Counted from the first letter of the stretch, positions 1 through 5,898 are shown. The stretch is DNA of 7,689 bases from an uncultured Pseudobutyrivibrio sp. (GCA_900546435.1 URCQ01000043.1:1-7689), one strand, 5' to 3'. Numbers and translations are program-made. Notes: a model not told the origin generated them from the sequence alone.

Positions 1-1
1 A

Positions 2-127
2 CAAGGTGGAAATCTATCACCATTGCTGGCAAATGTCTACCTCAATGAGTTCGACTAAGAAAGACTGATAAACAGTGGCTTTTATGATTTAGCCACAGCC
101 TATCAGTCTGTGCACGTCAACTATTGA
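2..127 (+). pseudogene. group II intron reverse transcriptase/maturase, internally deleted remnant
   Basis: Frame 2 reads QGGNLSPLLANVYLNEFD, the conserved block just before the catalytic YADD motif of group II intron reverse transcriptases, and then hits TAA at 56-58. In the same frame after the stop comes ERLINSGFYDLATAYQSVHVNY and a TGA at 125-127. That second part resembles the extreme C-terminus of such proteins, directly ahead of domain V. Everything between (YADD, thumb, maturase and DNA-binding/endonuclease parts) is missing. The two pieces share a frame but are separated by the stop, which fits a large internal deletion with the junction near 53-60. The 5' part of the frame is outside the window. 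The product would lack polymerase activity. Confidence 0.8.
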
Positions 128-128
128 A

Positions 129-198
129 ACCGCCGTGTACCGAACGATACGCACGGGGGTGTGAGAGGACGGCGGTTAGTCACCGCCTTCTACTCGAT
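129..198 (+). ncRNA. group II intron domains V and VI
   Basis: Domain V folds as 129-137 against 152-160 with the two-base bulge at 150-151, then 138-141 against 146-149 closed by a GAAC loop at 142-145. The triad position is 131-133 (CGC). In this copy its middle G (132) faces G157, where active introns normally have a G-U wobble, and C140 faces A147. Domain VI pairs 163-169 with 188-195 and 171-176 with 182-187 around a UAGUC loop, leaving A192 bulged. That is the expected branch-point adenosine, 6 bases before the last intron base at 198. Pairings were worked out by hand. The consensus comparison is from knowledge of the family. Confidence 0.75.
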
Positions 199-206
199 CA
201 TTCATG

Positions 207-803
207 TTATTTTTTGTTGTATAGTTCGCAGATAATATCTACGCAGGTATCTTCACCTAACTGACCGCTATCGAGAGCAACATCATAATTGCGGTAATTA
301 CCCCATTGCTGGTCTGTGTAATACTTATAGTAAGTCTTACGTTGCTTGTCTTTCTTGGCAAGACGTTTTTCAATGCCAACATTTTCGATTTCACCGTAGC
401 GTTCTAAGACACGTTTGGTACGATGCTTCATATCAGAATGAATAAAGACATTTAAGCATTTAACATCTTCTCTGCGCAGAATATAATCGGCACAGCGTCC
501 GACAATGACGCATGGTCCTGCAGCAGCACAATCTAAAATAACGCGCTTTTGTGCAATGAAAATTTCATCCTGTGGACTTTGAAAATACATGGCACTAGCA
601 GAGGAAATATCAAACCATCTATTCGCAGAGGCAGAGTATTCGCCTTGATCTTCAATCAATTCCTTGGCATAACCACTTTCTTCTGCAACACGTGTTACAA
701 TTTCTCCATCATAAAATGGTATACCGAGTTTGGCGGCAACTTTCTCACCGATGCTATGACCACCGCTACCAAATTCTCTACTTATCGTTATTACTGGGTA
801 CAT
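207..803 (-). CDS. cytidylate kinase-like family protein
   Basis: This is a cytoplasmic P-loop nucleotide-kinase-like protein of 198 residues. It belongs to the cytidylate-kinase-like group common in clostridia, distinct from housekeeping Cmk. The N-terminus YPVITISREFGSGGHSIGEKVA carries the family's glycine-rich nucleotide-binding loop (residues 8-19) in place of a textbook GxxxxGKS. VIVGRCADYIL (about 99-109) is the second conserved block, and the basic K/Y-rich stretch at 145-165 is probably the lid. The start at 803 is preferred: GGGAGGT on the minus strand (811-817) lies 8 bases away, while an in-frame ATG at 809 is only 2 bases away. The gene is divergent from the alarmone synthetase at 1085. 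Its stop is 8 bases from the intron end. The substrate is not evident; CMP or another nucleotide is only a guess from the family name. Confidence 0.88.
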   Translation of the reverse strand: MYPVITISREFGSGGHSIGEKVAAKLGIPFYDGEIVTRVAEESGYAKELIEDQGEYSASANRWFDISSASAMYFQSPQDEIFIAQKRVILDCAAAGPCVIVGRCADYILRREDVKCLNVFIHSDMKHRTKRVLERYGEIENVGIEKRLAKKDKQRKTYYKYYTDQQWGNYRNYDVALDSGQLGEDTCVDIICELYNKK

Positions 804-832
804 ATGCATTACCTCCCTTCGTTTATACTCAC

Positions 833-861
833 ATTATATTCAAAATTGTCTGAAAAATCAA
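833..861 (-). promoter_or_regulatory. sigma-A-type promoter of the cytidylate kinase-like gene
   Basis: On the minus strand, TTGATT (856-861) and a perfect TATAAT (833-838) are separated by 17 bases. Transcription would begin near 826, about 23 bases ahead of the start codon at 803, leaving just room for the ribosome binding site at 811-817. Confidence 0.65.
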
Positions 862-888
862 TGGAAAATCGACAAAGGTTTCGTGAAT

Positions 889-990
889 TTGCACGTCCAA
901 GATGTAGTGCCCCGTACTGCGACAGAAGTTGTCCATGGGTAGGAGCAGTACACGTCGAGCAGTGCGAGCACTACATCTGGGAGTGTGCAA
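889..990. repeat. long structured inverted-repeat element; candidate ncRNA or leader
   Basis: An approximately 102-base element whose ends pair almost throughout. 889-896 pairs with 983-990 (including two G-U pairs), 897-898 with 980-981, and 900-910 with 968-978. The uninterrupted core is GATGTAGTGC (901-910) against GCACTACATC (968-977). Inside it a second perfect stem joins 914-920 (GTACTGC) to 945-951, and a short hairpin joins GACA (921-924) to TGTC (930-933). The unpaired 952-967 repeats the motif GCAGTGC. It is visibly more GC-rich than its flanks and has no convincing reading frame. It could be a structured RNA, a 5' leader of the minus-strand gene, or a non-autonomous repeat. I do not recognise it as a known family. 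Strand is uncertain. Confidence 0.6.
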
Positions 991-996
991 TTATAA

Positions 997-1024
997 ATTA
1001 TATTTAATAAAAAGTTAATAGCAA
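997..1024 (-). promoter_or_regulatory. candidate minus-strand promoter upstream of the structured element
   Basis: On the minus strand, TTGCTA (1019-1024) and a perfect TATAAT (997-1002) are spaced by 16 bases. A start about 7 bases further would fall at or near 990, the first paired base of the inverted-repeat element. An overlapping second TATAAT lies at 990-995. The flank is AT-rich, so chance matches are possible and the call is tentative. Confidence 0.35.
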
Positions 1025-1051
1025 TTTCACCCTCTTTTTTTGCAAATTGGA

Positions 1052-1057
1052 TATAAT
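1052..1057 (+). promoter_or_regulatory. -10 element of the alarmone synthetase promoter
   Basis: A perfect TATAAT sits 28 bases ahead of the start codon at 1085, placing a start site near 1064. No convincing -35 hexamer is seen at 16-18 bases upstream (1028-1035 reads CACCCTCT), so the promoter may be weak or need an activator. Confidence 0.45.
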
Positions 1058-1084
1058 GAAGAAGTAAGTTAGGGGGCTGATCGT

Positions 1085-1987
1085 ATGTCAGGTACAGCAA
1101 ATGCAGTACGTAAGCAAATAATCAAATCTGTCAATATGGGGACAGATACAAAACAACAGAAAATGGAGAAGAACAGGGAGACGGGGAAACAGAATATGAG
1201 TAAAGAAGCAGAGGAAACTGTGGACAGTAATTTGGATGAGACACAGTTATCATATGAACAAGAGACAGTTTCGACGGCATATCAGACGGTGGATGGTGTG
1301 CAGGAGCAGATTGAAGTCTATGAGTTGATGACATCGACGTTATCGAATGGTGATGATATGCGCCATATGGCAGATATTCATGAAGAGTTTACGCATACAA
1401 TGGATCCGATCCTTCGCATGTACAATGCTGCGATGAATGTTACAGAAACCAGAATGAATATTATCAAAGATGAGTTTAAATACCGAGGATTACGTTGTCC
1501 GATACATCATATAGATACAAGACTAAAATCTATGAAGAGTATTGTGGGCAAGCTGGAAAAGAAGAATCTGGAGCTATCATTGAATGTAGCCTGCAATAAT
1601 ATTTATGATATTGCCGGTGTACGCGTGGTATGTCCATATATCAAGGATGTATATCTGATCCGAGACCGTCTGATGGCGCAGGATGATGTACATATTATGG
1701 AAATGAAGGATTACATTGCGAATCCGAAAAAGAATGGATACCGCAGTTTGCACATGATTATTCGTGTTCCGGTTTACTTTATGAATAAAAAACAGTTCGT
1801 ACCGGTTGAGGTGCAGATTCGTACCGAAGCGATGGATATGTGGGCAAGTCTGGAGCATGATATCAAGTATAAGTCGCTTTATCAGGATATTGGTGTAGAC
1901 TTCACTGGAGAATTGTTGGAATGCAGCAAATTAATCTACCAGGCGGAAGAGAAGATGGAATATATGAATAACGTCTTGGAAGGATAA
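1085..1987 (+). CDS. RelA/SpoT-domain (p)ppGpp synthetase, small alarmone synthetase type
   Basis: Cytoplasmic GTP pyrophosphokinase: transfers pyrophosphate from ATP to GDP or GTP, making the stringent-response alarmones. The 300-residue protein has a single synthetase domain (about 100-265) with NIYDIAGVRVVCPY (172-185; D175 at the Mg-binding position), KDYIANPKKNGYRSLH (208-223; substrate loop) and VEVQIRTEAMDMWASLEH (241-258; catalytic Glu 242). There is no HD hydrolase, TGS or ACT domain, as in RelQ/RelP-type synthetases. Those are usually about 210-260 residues; here an extra N-terminal stretch of roughly 80 residues is rich in K, E, Q, T and S and looks disordered. AGGGGG (1071-1076), 8 bases before ATG 1085, supports the long start, although ATG 1196 (residue 38) is an in-frame alternative. 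No clear terminator follows. Confidence 0.9.
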   Translation: MSGTANAVRKQIIKSVNMGTDTKQQKMEKNRETGKQNMSKEAEETVDSNLDETQLSYEQETVSTAYQTVDGVQEQIEVYELMTSTLSNGDDMRHMADIHEEFTHTMDPILRMYNAAMNVTETRMNIIKDEFKYRGLRCPIHHIDTRLKSMKSIVGKLEKKNLELSLNVACNNIYDIAGVRVVCPYIKDVYLIRDRLMAQDDVHIMEMKDYIANPKKNGYRSLHMIIRVPVYFMNKKQFVPVEVQIRTEAMDMWASLEHDIKYKSLYQDIGVDFTGELLECSKLIYQAEEKMEYMNNVLEG

Positions 1988-2054
1988 AATGTCGCAGTAA
2001 ACAAGTTTTTGGATTGAAAAATTTAGAATATTAGTAAAAGATTTAGAAAATGCA

Positions 2055-2083
2055 TTGACATTAGAAAAAGAGATGTCTATACT
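2055..2083 (+). promoter_or_regulatory. promoter of the riboflavin operon
   Basis: A consensus TTGACA (2055-2060) and TATACT (2078-2083) are separated by exactly 17 bases. Transcription should begin near 2090, about 15 bases ahead of the FMN aptamer. The upstream flank is A/T-rich, with TTTAGAA at 2022-2028 and 2042-2048, compatible with an UP-like element. Confidence 0.8.
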
Positions 2084-2104
2084 TACGATTATAAATTGAA
2101 TAGA

Positions 2105-2211
2105 ATCTTCAGGGCAGGGTGTGATTCCCTACCGGTGGTATAGCCCACGAGCCGTTAGGCATGATTCGGTGTGATTCCGAAGCCGACAGTATAGTCTGGA
2201 TGAAAGAAGAT
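2105..2211 (+). ncRNA. FMN riboswitch aptamer (RFN element)
   Basis: This is the conserved RFN element that binds flavin mononucleotide. Stem P1 is ATCTTC (2105-2110) with GAAGAT (2206-2211). The internal hallmarks are present: AGGGCAGGGTGTGATTCCCT (2111-2130), ACCGGTGGTATAGCCCACGA (2131-2150), GTGATTCCGA (2171-2180) and AGTCTGGATGAAAG (2193-2206). It lies in the leader of ribD, where FMN binding normally causes premature transcription termination. Two intrinsic terminators follow before the first gene, so this is a transcriptional rather than translational switch. Confidence 0.96.
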
Positions 2212-2240
2212 AATATATATGGTTTATTTTGCGTATAATT

Positions 2241-2272
2241 GCTCTGGAATATGATTTATTCCAGAGCTTTTT
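2241..2272 (+). terminator. first riboswitch-controlled intrinsic terminator
   Basis: A perfect 10-bp stem joins GCTCTGGAAT (2241-2250) to ATTCCAGAGC (2258-2267) around a 7-base loop, followed by TTTTT (2268-2272). Its 3' arm TCCAGA (2260-2265) is complementary to TCTGGA (2195-2200) at the 3' edge of the aptamer, a plausible antiterminator that FMN binding would prevent. Confidence 0.9.
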
Positions 2273-2302
2273 ATATGTGAAGTTTTTTCCGTATGATTTT
2301 AT

Positions 2303-2332
2303 GTCCTGAATATTAGATTCAGGACTTTTTTT
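2303..2332 (+). terminator. second intrinsic terminator, directly ahead of ribD
   Basis: A perfect 9-bp stem joins GTCCTGAAT (2303-2311) to ATTCAGGAC (2317-2325) with a 5-base loop, followed by seven T residues (2326-2332). The T tract ends only 5 bases before the ribD ribosome binding site. The 5' arm GTCCTGAA (2303-2310) can pair over 8 bp with TTCAGGGC (2108-2115) at the 5' edge of the aptamer. Confidence 0.88.
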
Positions 2333-2349
2333 ATGCCGAGGTGAGGAAA

Positions 2350-3456
2350 TTGAAAGACAGCGATTATATGAAAATTGCTCTGCAGCTTGCAGAAAAAGGC
2401 AGTGGGTTTACAGCACCGAATCCCATGGTGGGAGCAGTGATTGTAAAAGATGAAAAAATTATTGGGGAAGGCTGGCATCAAAAATATGGAGAGGCACACG
2501 CGGAGCGAAATGCGTTGGCGCAATGTGTAGAAGATCCAACAGGGGCGGTTATGTATGTGACATTGGAACCATGTTGTCATCAGGGAAAACAGCCCCCTTG
2601 CGTGGATGCCATTATAGAGGCAGGAATCAAGCGCGTGGTGATTGGGTCGGAAGACCCCAACCCTCTTGTCCGGGGAAAGGGGATAAAGATTTTAAAAGAA
2701 CATGGCATTGCTGTTACAGAACATGTCTTATCGGAAGAATGCAGGCAGTTAAATGAAGTATTTCTCCATTTTATACAAACAAAAAGGCCTTTTGTGGTGA
2801 TGAAGTATGCGATGACAATGGATGGAAAAATAGCAACGAAGACGGGTGCGTCTAAGTGGATTACCGAAGAGGCTGCGAGACAACATGTGGCCTGGCAAAG
2901 GCATCGGTATACAGCAATTATGGTAGGAGTAGGAACTGTATTAGCAGATGATCCATTGCTTACTTGTAGAGTGGAAGGGGGAGAAAATCCAATTCGTATT
3001 ATTTGTGATACATCGCTGCAAACACCTGTGACAGCCCAAGTTGTTCAGACGGCAAATCAAATACCTACGATTCTGGCGACATGTTGTCAGGATCAAGAAA
3101 GACAGCGTATATATAAAAAATCAGGCTGTCAGATTTTGCAGGTTCATAAAAAAGAGGGACATGTGGACTTGCAACATCTTATGAAATTGCTTGGTGAAAA
3201 AAAGATTGACAGTATTTTGCTGGAAGGTGGTGGAACCTTAAATTGGGCGGCAATATCTGATGGTATTGTACAAAAAGTCCAAGCATATATTGCACCGAAA
3301 TTGTTTGGAGGAAAAGATGCAAAGACTGCCATCGAAGGTGAAGGAATCGAGATTCCGTCCGAGGCTATTCGGTTAAAAAATAGCCATATTATTTCGCTAG
3401 GGGATGACGTCTTAATTGAGAGTGAGGTGGAGCAAGATGTTCACGGGTATTGTTGA
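2350..3456 (+). CDS. ribD: bifunctional diaminohydroxyphosphoribosylaminopyrimidine deaminase / 5-amino-6-(5-phosphoribosylamino)uracil reductase
   Basis: Catalyses two consecutive steps of riboflavin synthesis: zinc-dependent deamination of the pyrimidine made from GTP, then NADPH-dependent reduction of its ribosyl side chain. In the 368-residue protein the deaminase domain (about 1-145) has HAE (50-52) and PCCHQGKQPPC (74-84), giving zinc ligands H50, C75 and C84. The reductase domain (about 147-360) has MKYAMTMDGKIAT (151-163), SKWIT (168-172), VGVGTVLADDP (192-202) and LEGGGTLN (291-298). Length is normal. The TTG at 2350 is preferred as start: GAGGTG (2338-2343) lies 6 bases ahead and the protein then begins KDSDYMKIALQLA, as relatives do. 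A GTG at 2341 lies inside that ribosome binding site. The gene ends by overlapping ribE by 20 bases. Confidence 0.95.
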   Translation: MKDSDYMKIALQLAEKGSGFTAPNPMVGAVIVKDEKIIGEGWHQKYGEAHAERNALAQCVEDPTGAVMYVTLEPCCHQGKQPPCVDAIIEAGIKRVVIGSEDPNPLVRGKGIKILKEHGIAVTEHVLSEECRQLNEVFLHFIQTKRPFVVMKYAMTMDGKIATKTGASKWITEEAARQHVAWQRHRYTAIMVGVGTVLADDPLLTCRVEGGENPIRIICDTSLQTPVTAQVVQTANQIPTILATCCQDQERQRIYKKSGCQILQVHKKEGHVDLQHLMKLLGEKKIDSILLEGGGTLNWAAISDGIVQKVQAYIAPKLFGGKDAKTAIEGEGIEIPSEAIRLKNSHIISLGDDVLIESEVEQDVHGYC

Positions 3457-4084
3457 GGAAATCGGAACGATAAGGCAAATTCGAAGGGGAGAACATTCGG
3501 CTGTTTTGGATATTATGGCAAAACATGTGTTAGAAAATACAAACATTGGCGAAAGTATTGCAGTGAATGGTATTTGTTTGACCGTTACCAGCAGGAAGGA
3601 AGATTCGTTTACTGCAGATGTTATGCATGAAACGTTAAATCGCTCATCTTTAGCTGGGCTTGTTCGAGGAAGTCATGTGAATTTAGAACGAGCCATGGCT
3701 GCGGATGGAAGGTTTGGTGGACATATTGTTTCCGGACATGTTGACGGAACCGGAACAATATGTGGCATAAAAAAAGATGATAATGCGATCTGGTTTACCA
3801 TAAAAACAGATACAAATGATATGCGCTATATCGTGGAAAAAGGATCCATTACAATGGATGGCATAAGTTTGACCGTTGCAAAAGTACAGGAGGATTCATT
3901 CTTGGTTTCGACGATTCCGCATACCGTTCAGCAAACAATTTTGGCAGAACGTAAAACAGGAGATTGCGTCAATCTGGAAACAGATCTTATTGGAAAATAT
4001 GTGGAAAAGTTTGTTGCTGCACAGACAAAACAATCACAACATACAAACATAACAAAAGCATTTTTAGAAAAATATGGGTATTAG
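3437..4084 (+). CDS. ribE: riboflavin synthase, alpha subunit
   Basis: Last step of the pathway: dismutation of two 6,7-dimethyl-8-ribityllumazine molecules into riboflavin and a pyrimidine that is recycled by RibH. The 215-residue protein shows the two lumazine-binding repeats: residues 1-97, starting with the diagnostic MFTGIVEE and containing GESIAVNGICLTV (38-50), and 98-190, with the matching GSITMDGISLTV (136-147). GGHIVSGHVDGTG (94-106) lies at the junction and NLETDLIGKYVEK (179-191) closes the second repeat. The ATG at 3437 gives the canonical N-terminus and has GAGGTGG (3424-3430) 6 bases ahead. It starts inside ribD (20-base overlap), which suggests translational coupling. Bacillus literature calls the same gene ribE, while E. 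coli naming is ribE or ribC. Confidence 0.96.
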   Translation: MFTGIVEEIGTIRQIRRGEHSAVLDIMAKHVLENTNIGESIAVNGICLTVTSRKEDSFTADVMHETLNRSSLAGLVRGSHVNLERAMAADGRFGGHIVSGHVDGTGTICGIKKDDNAIWFTIKTDTNDMRYIVEKGSITMDGISLTVAKVQEDSFLVSTIPHTVQQTILAERKTGDCVNLETDLIGKYVEKFVAAQTKQSQHTNITKAFLEKYGY

Positions 4085-4095
4085 GAGGGCATAGC

Positions 4096-5295
4096 ATGAA
4101 AGAATTTAATACCATTGAAGAAGCATTAGAGGATTTGAGAAAGGGAAAAATTATTTTGGTGACGGATGATCCAGAGCGGGAGAATGAAGGAGATTTTATT
4201 TGTGCAGCAGAATTTGCGACGACAGAAAATATCAACTTTATGGCAACATATGGAAAAGGCCTCATTTGTATGCCAATGTCGGAGCAGTATGTAGAAAAAT
4301 TAAAAATCCCACAGATGGTAGCAACAAATACAGATAATCATGAGACAGCCTTTACGGTGTCTATTGACCATATGACGACAAGTACTGGGATTTCAGCGGC
4401 AGAGCGATCCATCACAGCAATGGCTTGCGTTGATGAAAATGTTAAGCCAGAGGATTTTCGTCGACCTGGGCATATGTTCCCGTTACTAGCAAAGAAAAAT
4501 GGTGTTTTAGAACGAGGGGGACATACGGAAGCTGTAGTGGATTTGTGTCGCCTTGCGGGGTTAAAAGAATGTGGTCTGTGTTGTGAAATTATGAGAGAAG
4601 ATGGAACGATGATGCGTACGGATGAACTGTTTGGTTTGTCAGAAACATTTGGAATCAAGTTCATTACCATCAAAGATTTACAAAATTATCGCAAATGTCA
4701 TGAAAAATTGGTGGATCGGGTGACAGAGGTCAAAATGCCGACCCAATATGGTGAGTTCAGAGCATATGGATTTGTTAACAAGTTAAATGGAGAACATCAT
4801 GTTGCTCTTGTTAAGGGAGATATTGGAGATGGCAAAGATGTTCTGTGTCGTGTTCATTCGGAATGTCTGACGGGGGATACATTTGGGTCTTTACGATGTG
4901 ATTGTGGACAACAGTTTGCTGCAGCCATGACGCAGATTGAAAAGGAAGGCCGAGGTATTTTGCTTTATATGCGTCAGGAAGGCCGAGGAATAGGTCTGAT
5001 TAACAAATTACGTGCATATGAGTTGCAAGAGCAAGGGATGGATACTTTAGATGCAAATTTAGCGCTTGGTTTTTTGGGCGATGAAAGAGAATATTATATA
5101 GGTGCGCAGATTTTACAGGATATGGGAGTTCATAGTATGCGTTTGTTGACAAATAATCCAGACAAGATATATCAACTTGCGGAATTTGGTATTGAAATTA
5201 CACAGCGAGTTCCTATACAGATGCATGCTACGGTACATGATTTGTTTTACTTAAAGACGAAACAGGCAAGAATGGGACATATTTTAAATTATTAA
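4096..5295 (+). CDS. ribBA: bifunctional 3,4-dihydroxy-2-butanone-4-phosphate synthase / GTP cyclohydrolase II
   Basis: Supplies both precursors of the pathway: the four-carbon unit from ribulose 5-phosphate (RibB) and the pyrimidine from GTP (RibA). The protein has 399 residues, the usual fusion length. The RibB half (about 1-200) contains the acidic metal site DDPERENEGD (24-33), RRPGHMFPL (122-130) and RGGHTEAVVDL (140-150). The RibA half (about 205-399) contains C257, C268 and C270 in HSECLTGDTFGSLRCDC as the zinc site, RQEGRGIGL (293-301), and the GTP-binding tail LLTNNPDKIYQLAEFGIEI (350-368). Both halves keep their key residues, so both activities are expected. AGGAGGG (4083-4089), overlapping the ribE stop, is 6 bases from ATG 4096. 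An upstream in-frame ATG at 3964 lies within ribE and is not used. Confidence 0.96.
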   Translation: MKEFNTIEEALEDLRKGKIILVTDDPERENEGDFICAAEFATTENINFMATYGKGLICMPMSEQYVEKLKIPQMVATNTDNHETAFTVSIDHMTTSTGISAAERSITAMACVDENVKPEDFRRPGHMFPLLAKKNGVLERGGHTEAVVDLCRLAGLKECGLCCEIMREDGTMMRTDELFGLSETFGIKFITIKDLQNYRKCHEKLVDRVTEVKMPTQYGEFRAYGFVNKLNGEHHVALVKGDIGDGKDVLCRVHSECLTGDTFGSLRCDCGQQFAAAMTQIEKEGRGILLYMRQEGRGIGLINKLRAYELQEQGMDTLDANLALGFLGDEREYYIGAQILQDMGVHSMRLLTNNPDKIYQLAEFGIEITQRVPIQMHATVHDLFYLKTKQARMGHILNY

Positions 5296-5318
5296 GATAT
5301 AGTAGAGGAGAATGAAAG

Positions 5319-5789
5319 ATGAGAGAATTTGAAGGTAAACTAGTATCAAAAAACATAAGGGTAGGTATCGTGGCAGCGAGATTCAATGAATTTATTACTG
5401 CAAAGTTATTAGGTGGTGCTATGGATGGATTGCTTCGTCATGATGTAAAGGAAGAAGATATTTATGTGGCATGGGTTCCTGGTGCATTTGAAATACCATT
5501 GATTGCCTCAAAAATGGCAAAGAGTGGTAAATATGATGTTGTGATCTGTCTGGGAGCCGTGATTCGCGGTTCGACAAGTCATTATGATTATGTCTGTAAT
5601 GAAGTGTCAAAAGGAATCGCTTCTATTTCTCTGGAAACAGGTATTCCAGTAATGTTTGGTGTACTTACAACAGATAATATTGAACAGGCCATTGAACGAG
5701 CAGGCACAAAAGCGGGAAATAAAGGATACGATTGTGCAGTTGGTGCTATTGAAATGGTCAATCTCATACATGAAATCGAACGTTCATAG
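5319..5789 (+). CDS. ribH: 6,7-dimethyl-8-ribityllumazine synthase, beta subunit
   Basis: Condenses 5-amino-6-ribitylaminouracil with 3,4-dihydroxy-2-butanone 4-phosphate to give the lumazine substrate of RibE. At 156 residues it has the normal length for the icosahedral-capsid-forming family. Visible motifs are AARFNEFI (19-26), WVPGAFEIP (52-60), GAVIRGSTSHYDYV (79-92; H88 is the expected catalytic histidine), GVLTTDN (114-120) and AGTKAGNKG (128-136). It is the last gene of the operon, 23 bases after ribBA, with AGAGGAG (5304-5310) 8 bases ahead of its ATG. It is expected to be controlled by the FMN riboswitch far upstream. The next clear intrinsic terminator is about 110 bases downstream at 5899-5941. 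Confidence 0.96.
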   Translation: MREFEGKLVSKNIRVGIVAARFNEFITAKLLGGAMDGLLRHDVKEEDIYVAWVPGAFEIPLIASKMAKSGKYDVVICLGAVIRGSTSHYDYVCNEVSKGIASISLETGIPVMFGVLTTDNIEQAIERAGTKAGNKGYDCAVGAIEMVNLIHEIERS

Positions 5790-5840
5790 CATAAATATGA
5801 AGAAGTCGTAAACGTTTAGTCAAAAAATGGCGCTAACGGA

Positions 5841-5857
5841 CAACCAAAAGTTGGTTG
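5841..5857. promoter_or_regulatory. 17-base dyad at the edge of a promoter; possible operator
   Basis: CAACCAA (5841-5847) and TTGGTTG (5851-5857) form a perfect 7-bp inverted repeat around AAG. No T tract follows, so it is not a terminator. Its last three bases are shared with the -35 hexamer of the promoter at 5855-5882, which suggests a protein-binding site. An RNA hairpin in the ribH 3' untranslated region is the alternative. Confidence 0.4.
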
Positions 5858-5882
5858 ATAAACTGCTTAAAAGTGATATACT
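5855..5882 (+). promoter_or_regulatory. promoter with extended -10, pointing into a terminator
   Basis: TTGATA (5855-5860) and TATACT (5877-5882) are 16 bases apart, and TGA directly ahead of the -10 makes it an extended -10 element (5874-5882). Transcription would begin near 5889, only about 10 bases before the terminator stem at 5899. Confidence 0.55.
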
Positions 5883-5898
5883 GAATGCATAAGAAAAG

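Larger units (their letters stand above)
1..198 (+). mobile_element. 3' part of a degraded group II intron
   Basis: This is the 3' end of a bacterial group II intron, a self-splicing retroelement. The left part encodes a reverse-transcriptase fragment ending in the conserved stretch QGGNLSPLLANVYLNEFD. A short C-terminal remnant and folded domains V and VI follow, ending in CTACTCGAT at 190-198, the usual kind of 3' splice end for these introns. In a complete intron about a kilobase of protein-coding sequence (YADD catalytic motif, maturase and endonuclease parts) should separate the NEFD region from domain V. Here only about 70 bases do, so the copy is internally deleted and cannot move on its own. 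The intron start lies outside the window. The 3' boundary at 198 is inferred from domain VI geometry, not from an empty-site comparison. Confidence 0.85.

Noticed and set aside
931..951. Faint resemblance of GTCCATGGGTAGGAGCAG to the conserved tip of the bacterial signal recognition particle RNA
   Set aside because: The symmetric loop partner and the GGAA-type tetraloop are not present in the right positions, and the surrounding stems do not fit an SRP RNA.
549..1007. 152-codon + strand open frame crossing the kinase-like gene and the structured element
   Set aside because: It is antisense to a clear gene over half its length, has no family resemblance, and its second half is just the inverted-repeat region read through.
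2269..2297. Possible internal promoter (TATGAT at 2292-2297) between the two riboflavin terminators
   Set aside because: The matching -35 region is only a T-rich run; the match is too weak in such AT-rich sequence.
3416..3436. TTG start for riboflavin synthase 21 bases upstream
   Set aside because: The MFTGIVEE N-terminus is invariant in the family and ATG 3437 has a well-placed ribosome binding site.
3964..4095. Upstream in-frame extension of ribBA
   Set aside because: It lies inside ribE, encodes no conserved residues, and ATG 4096 has an excellent ribosome binding site overlapping the ribE stop.
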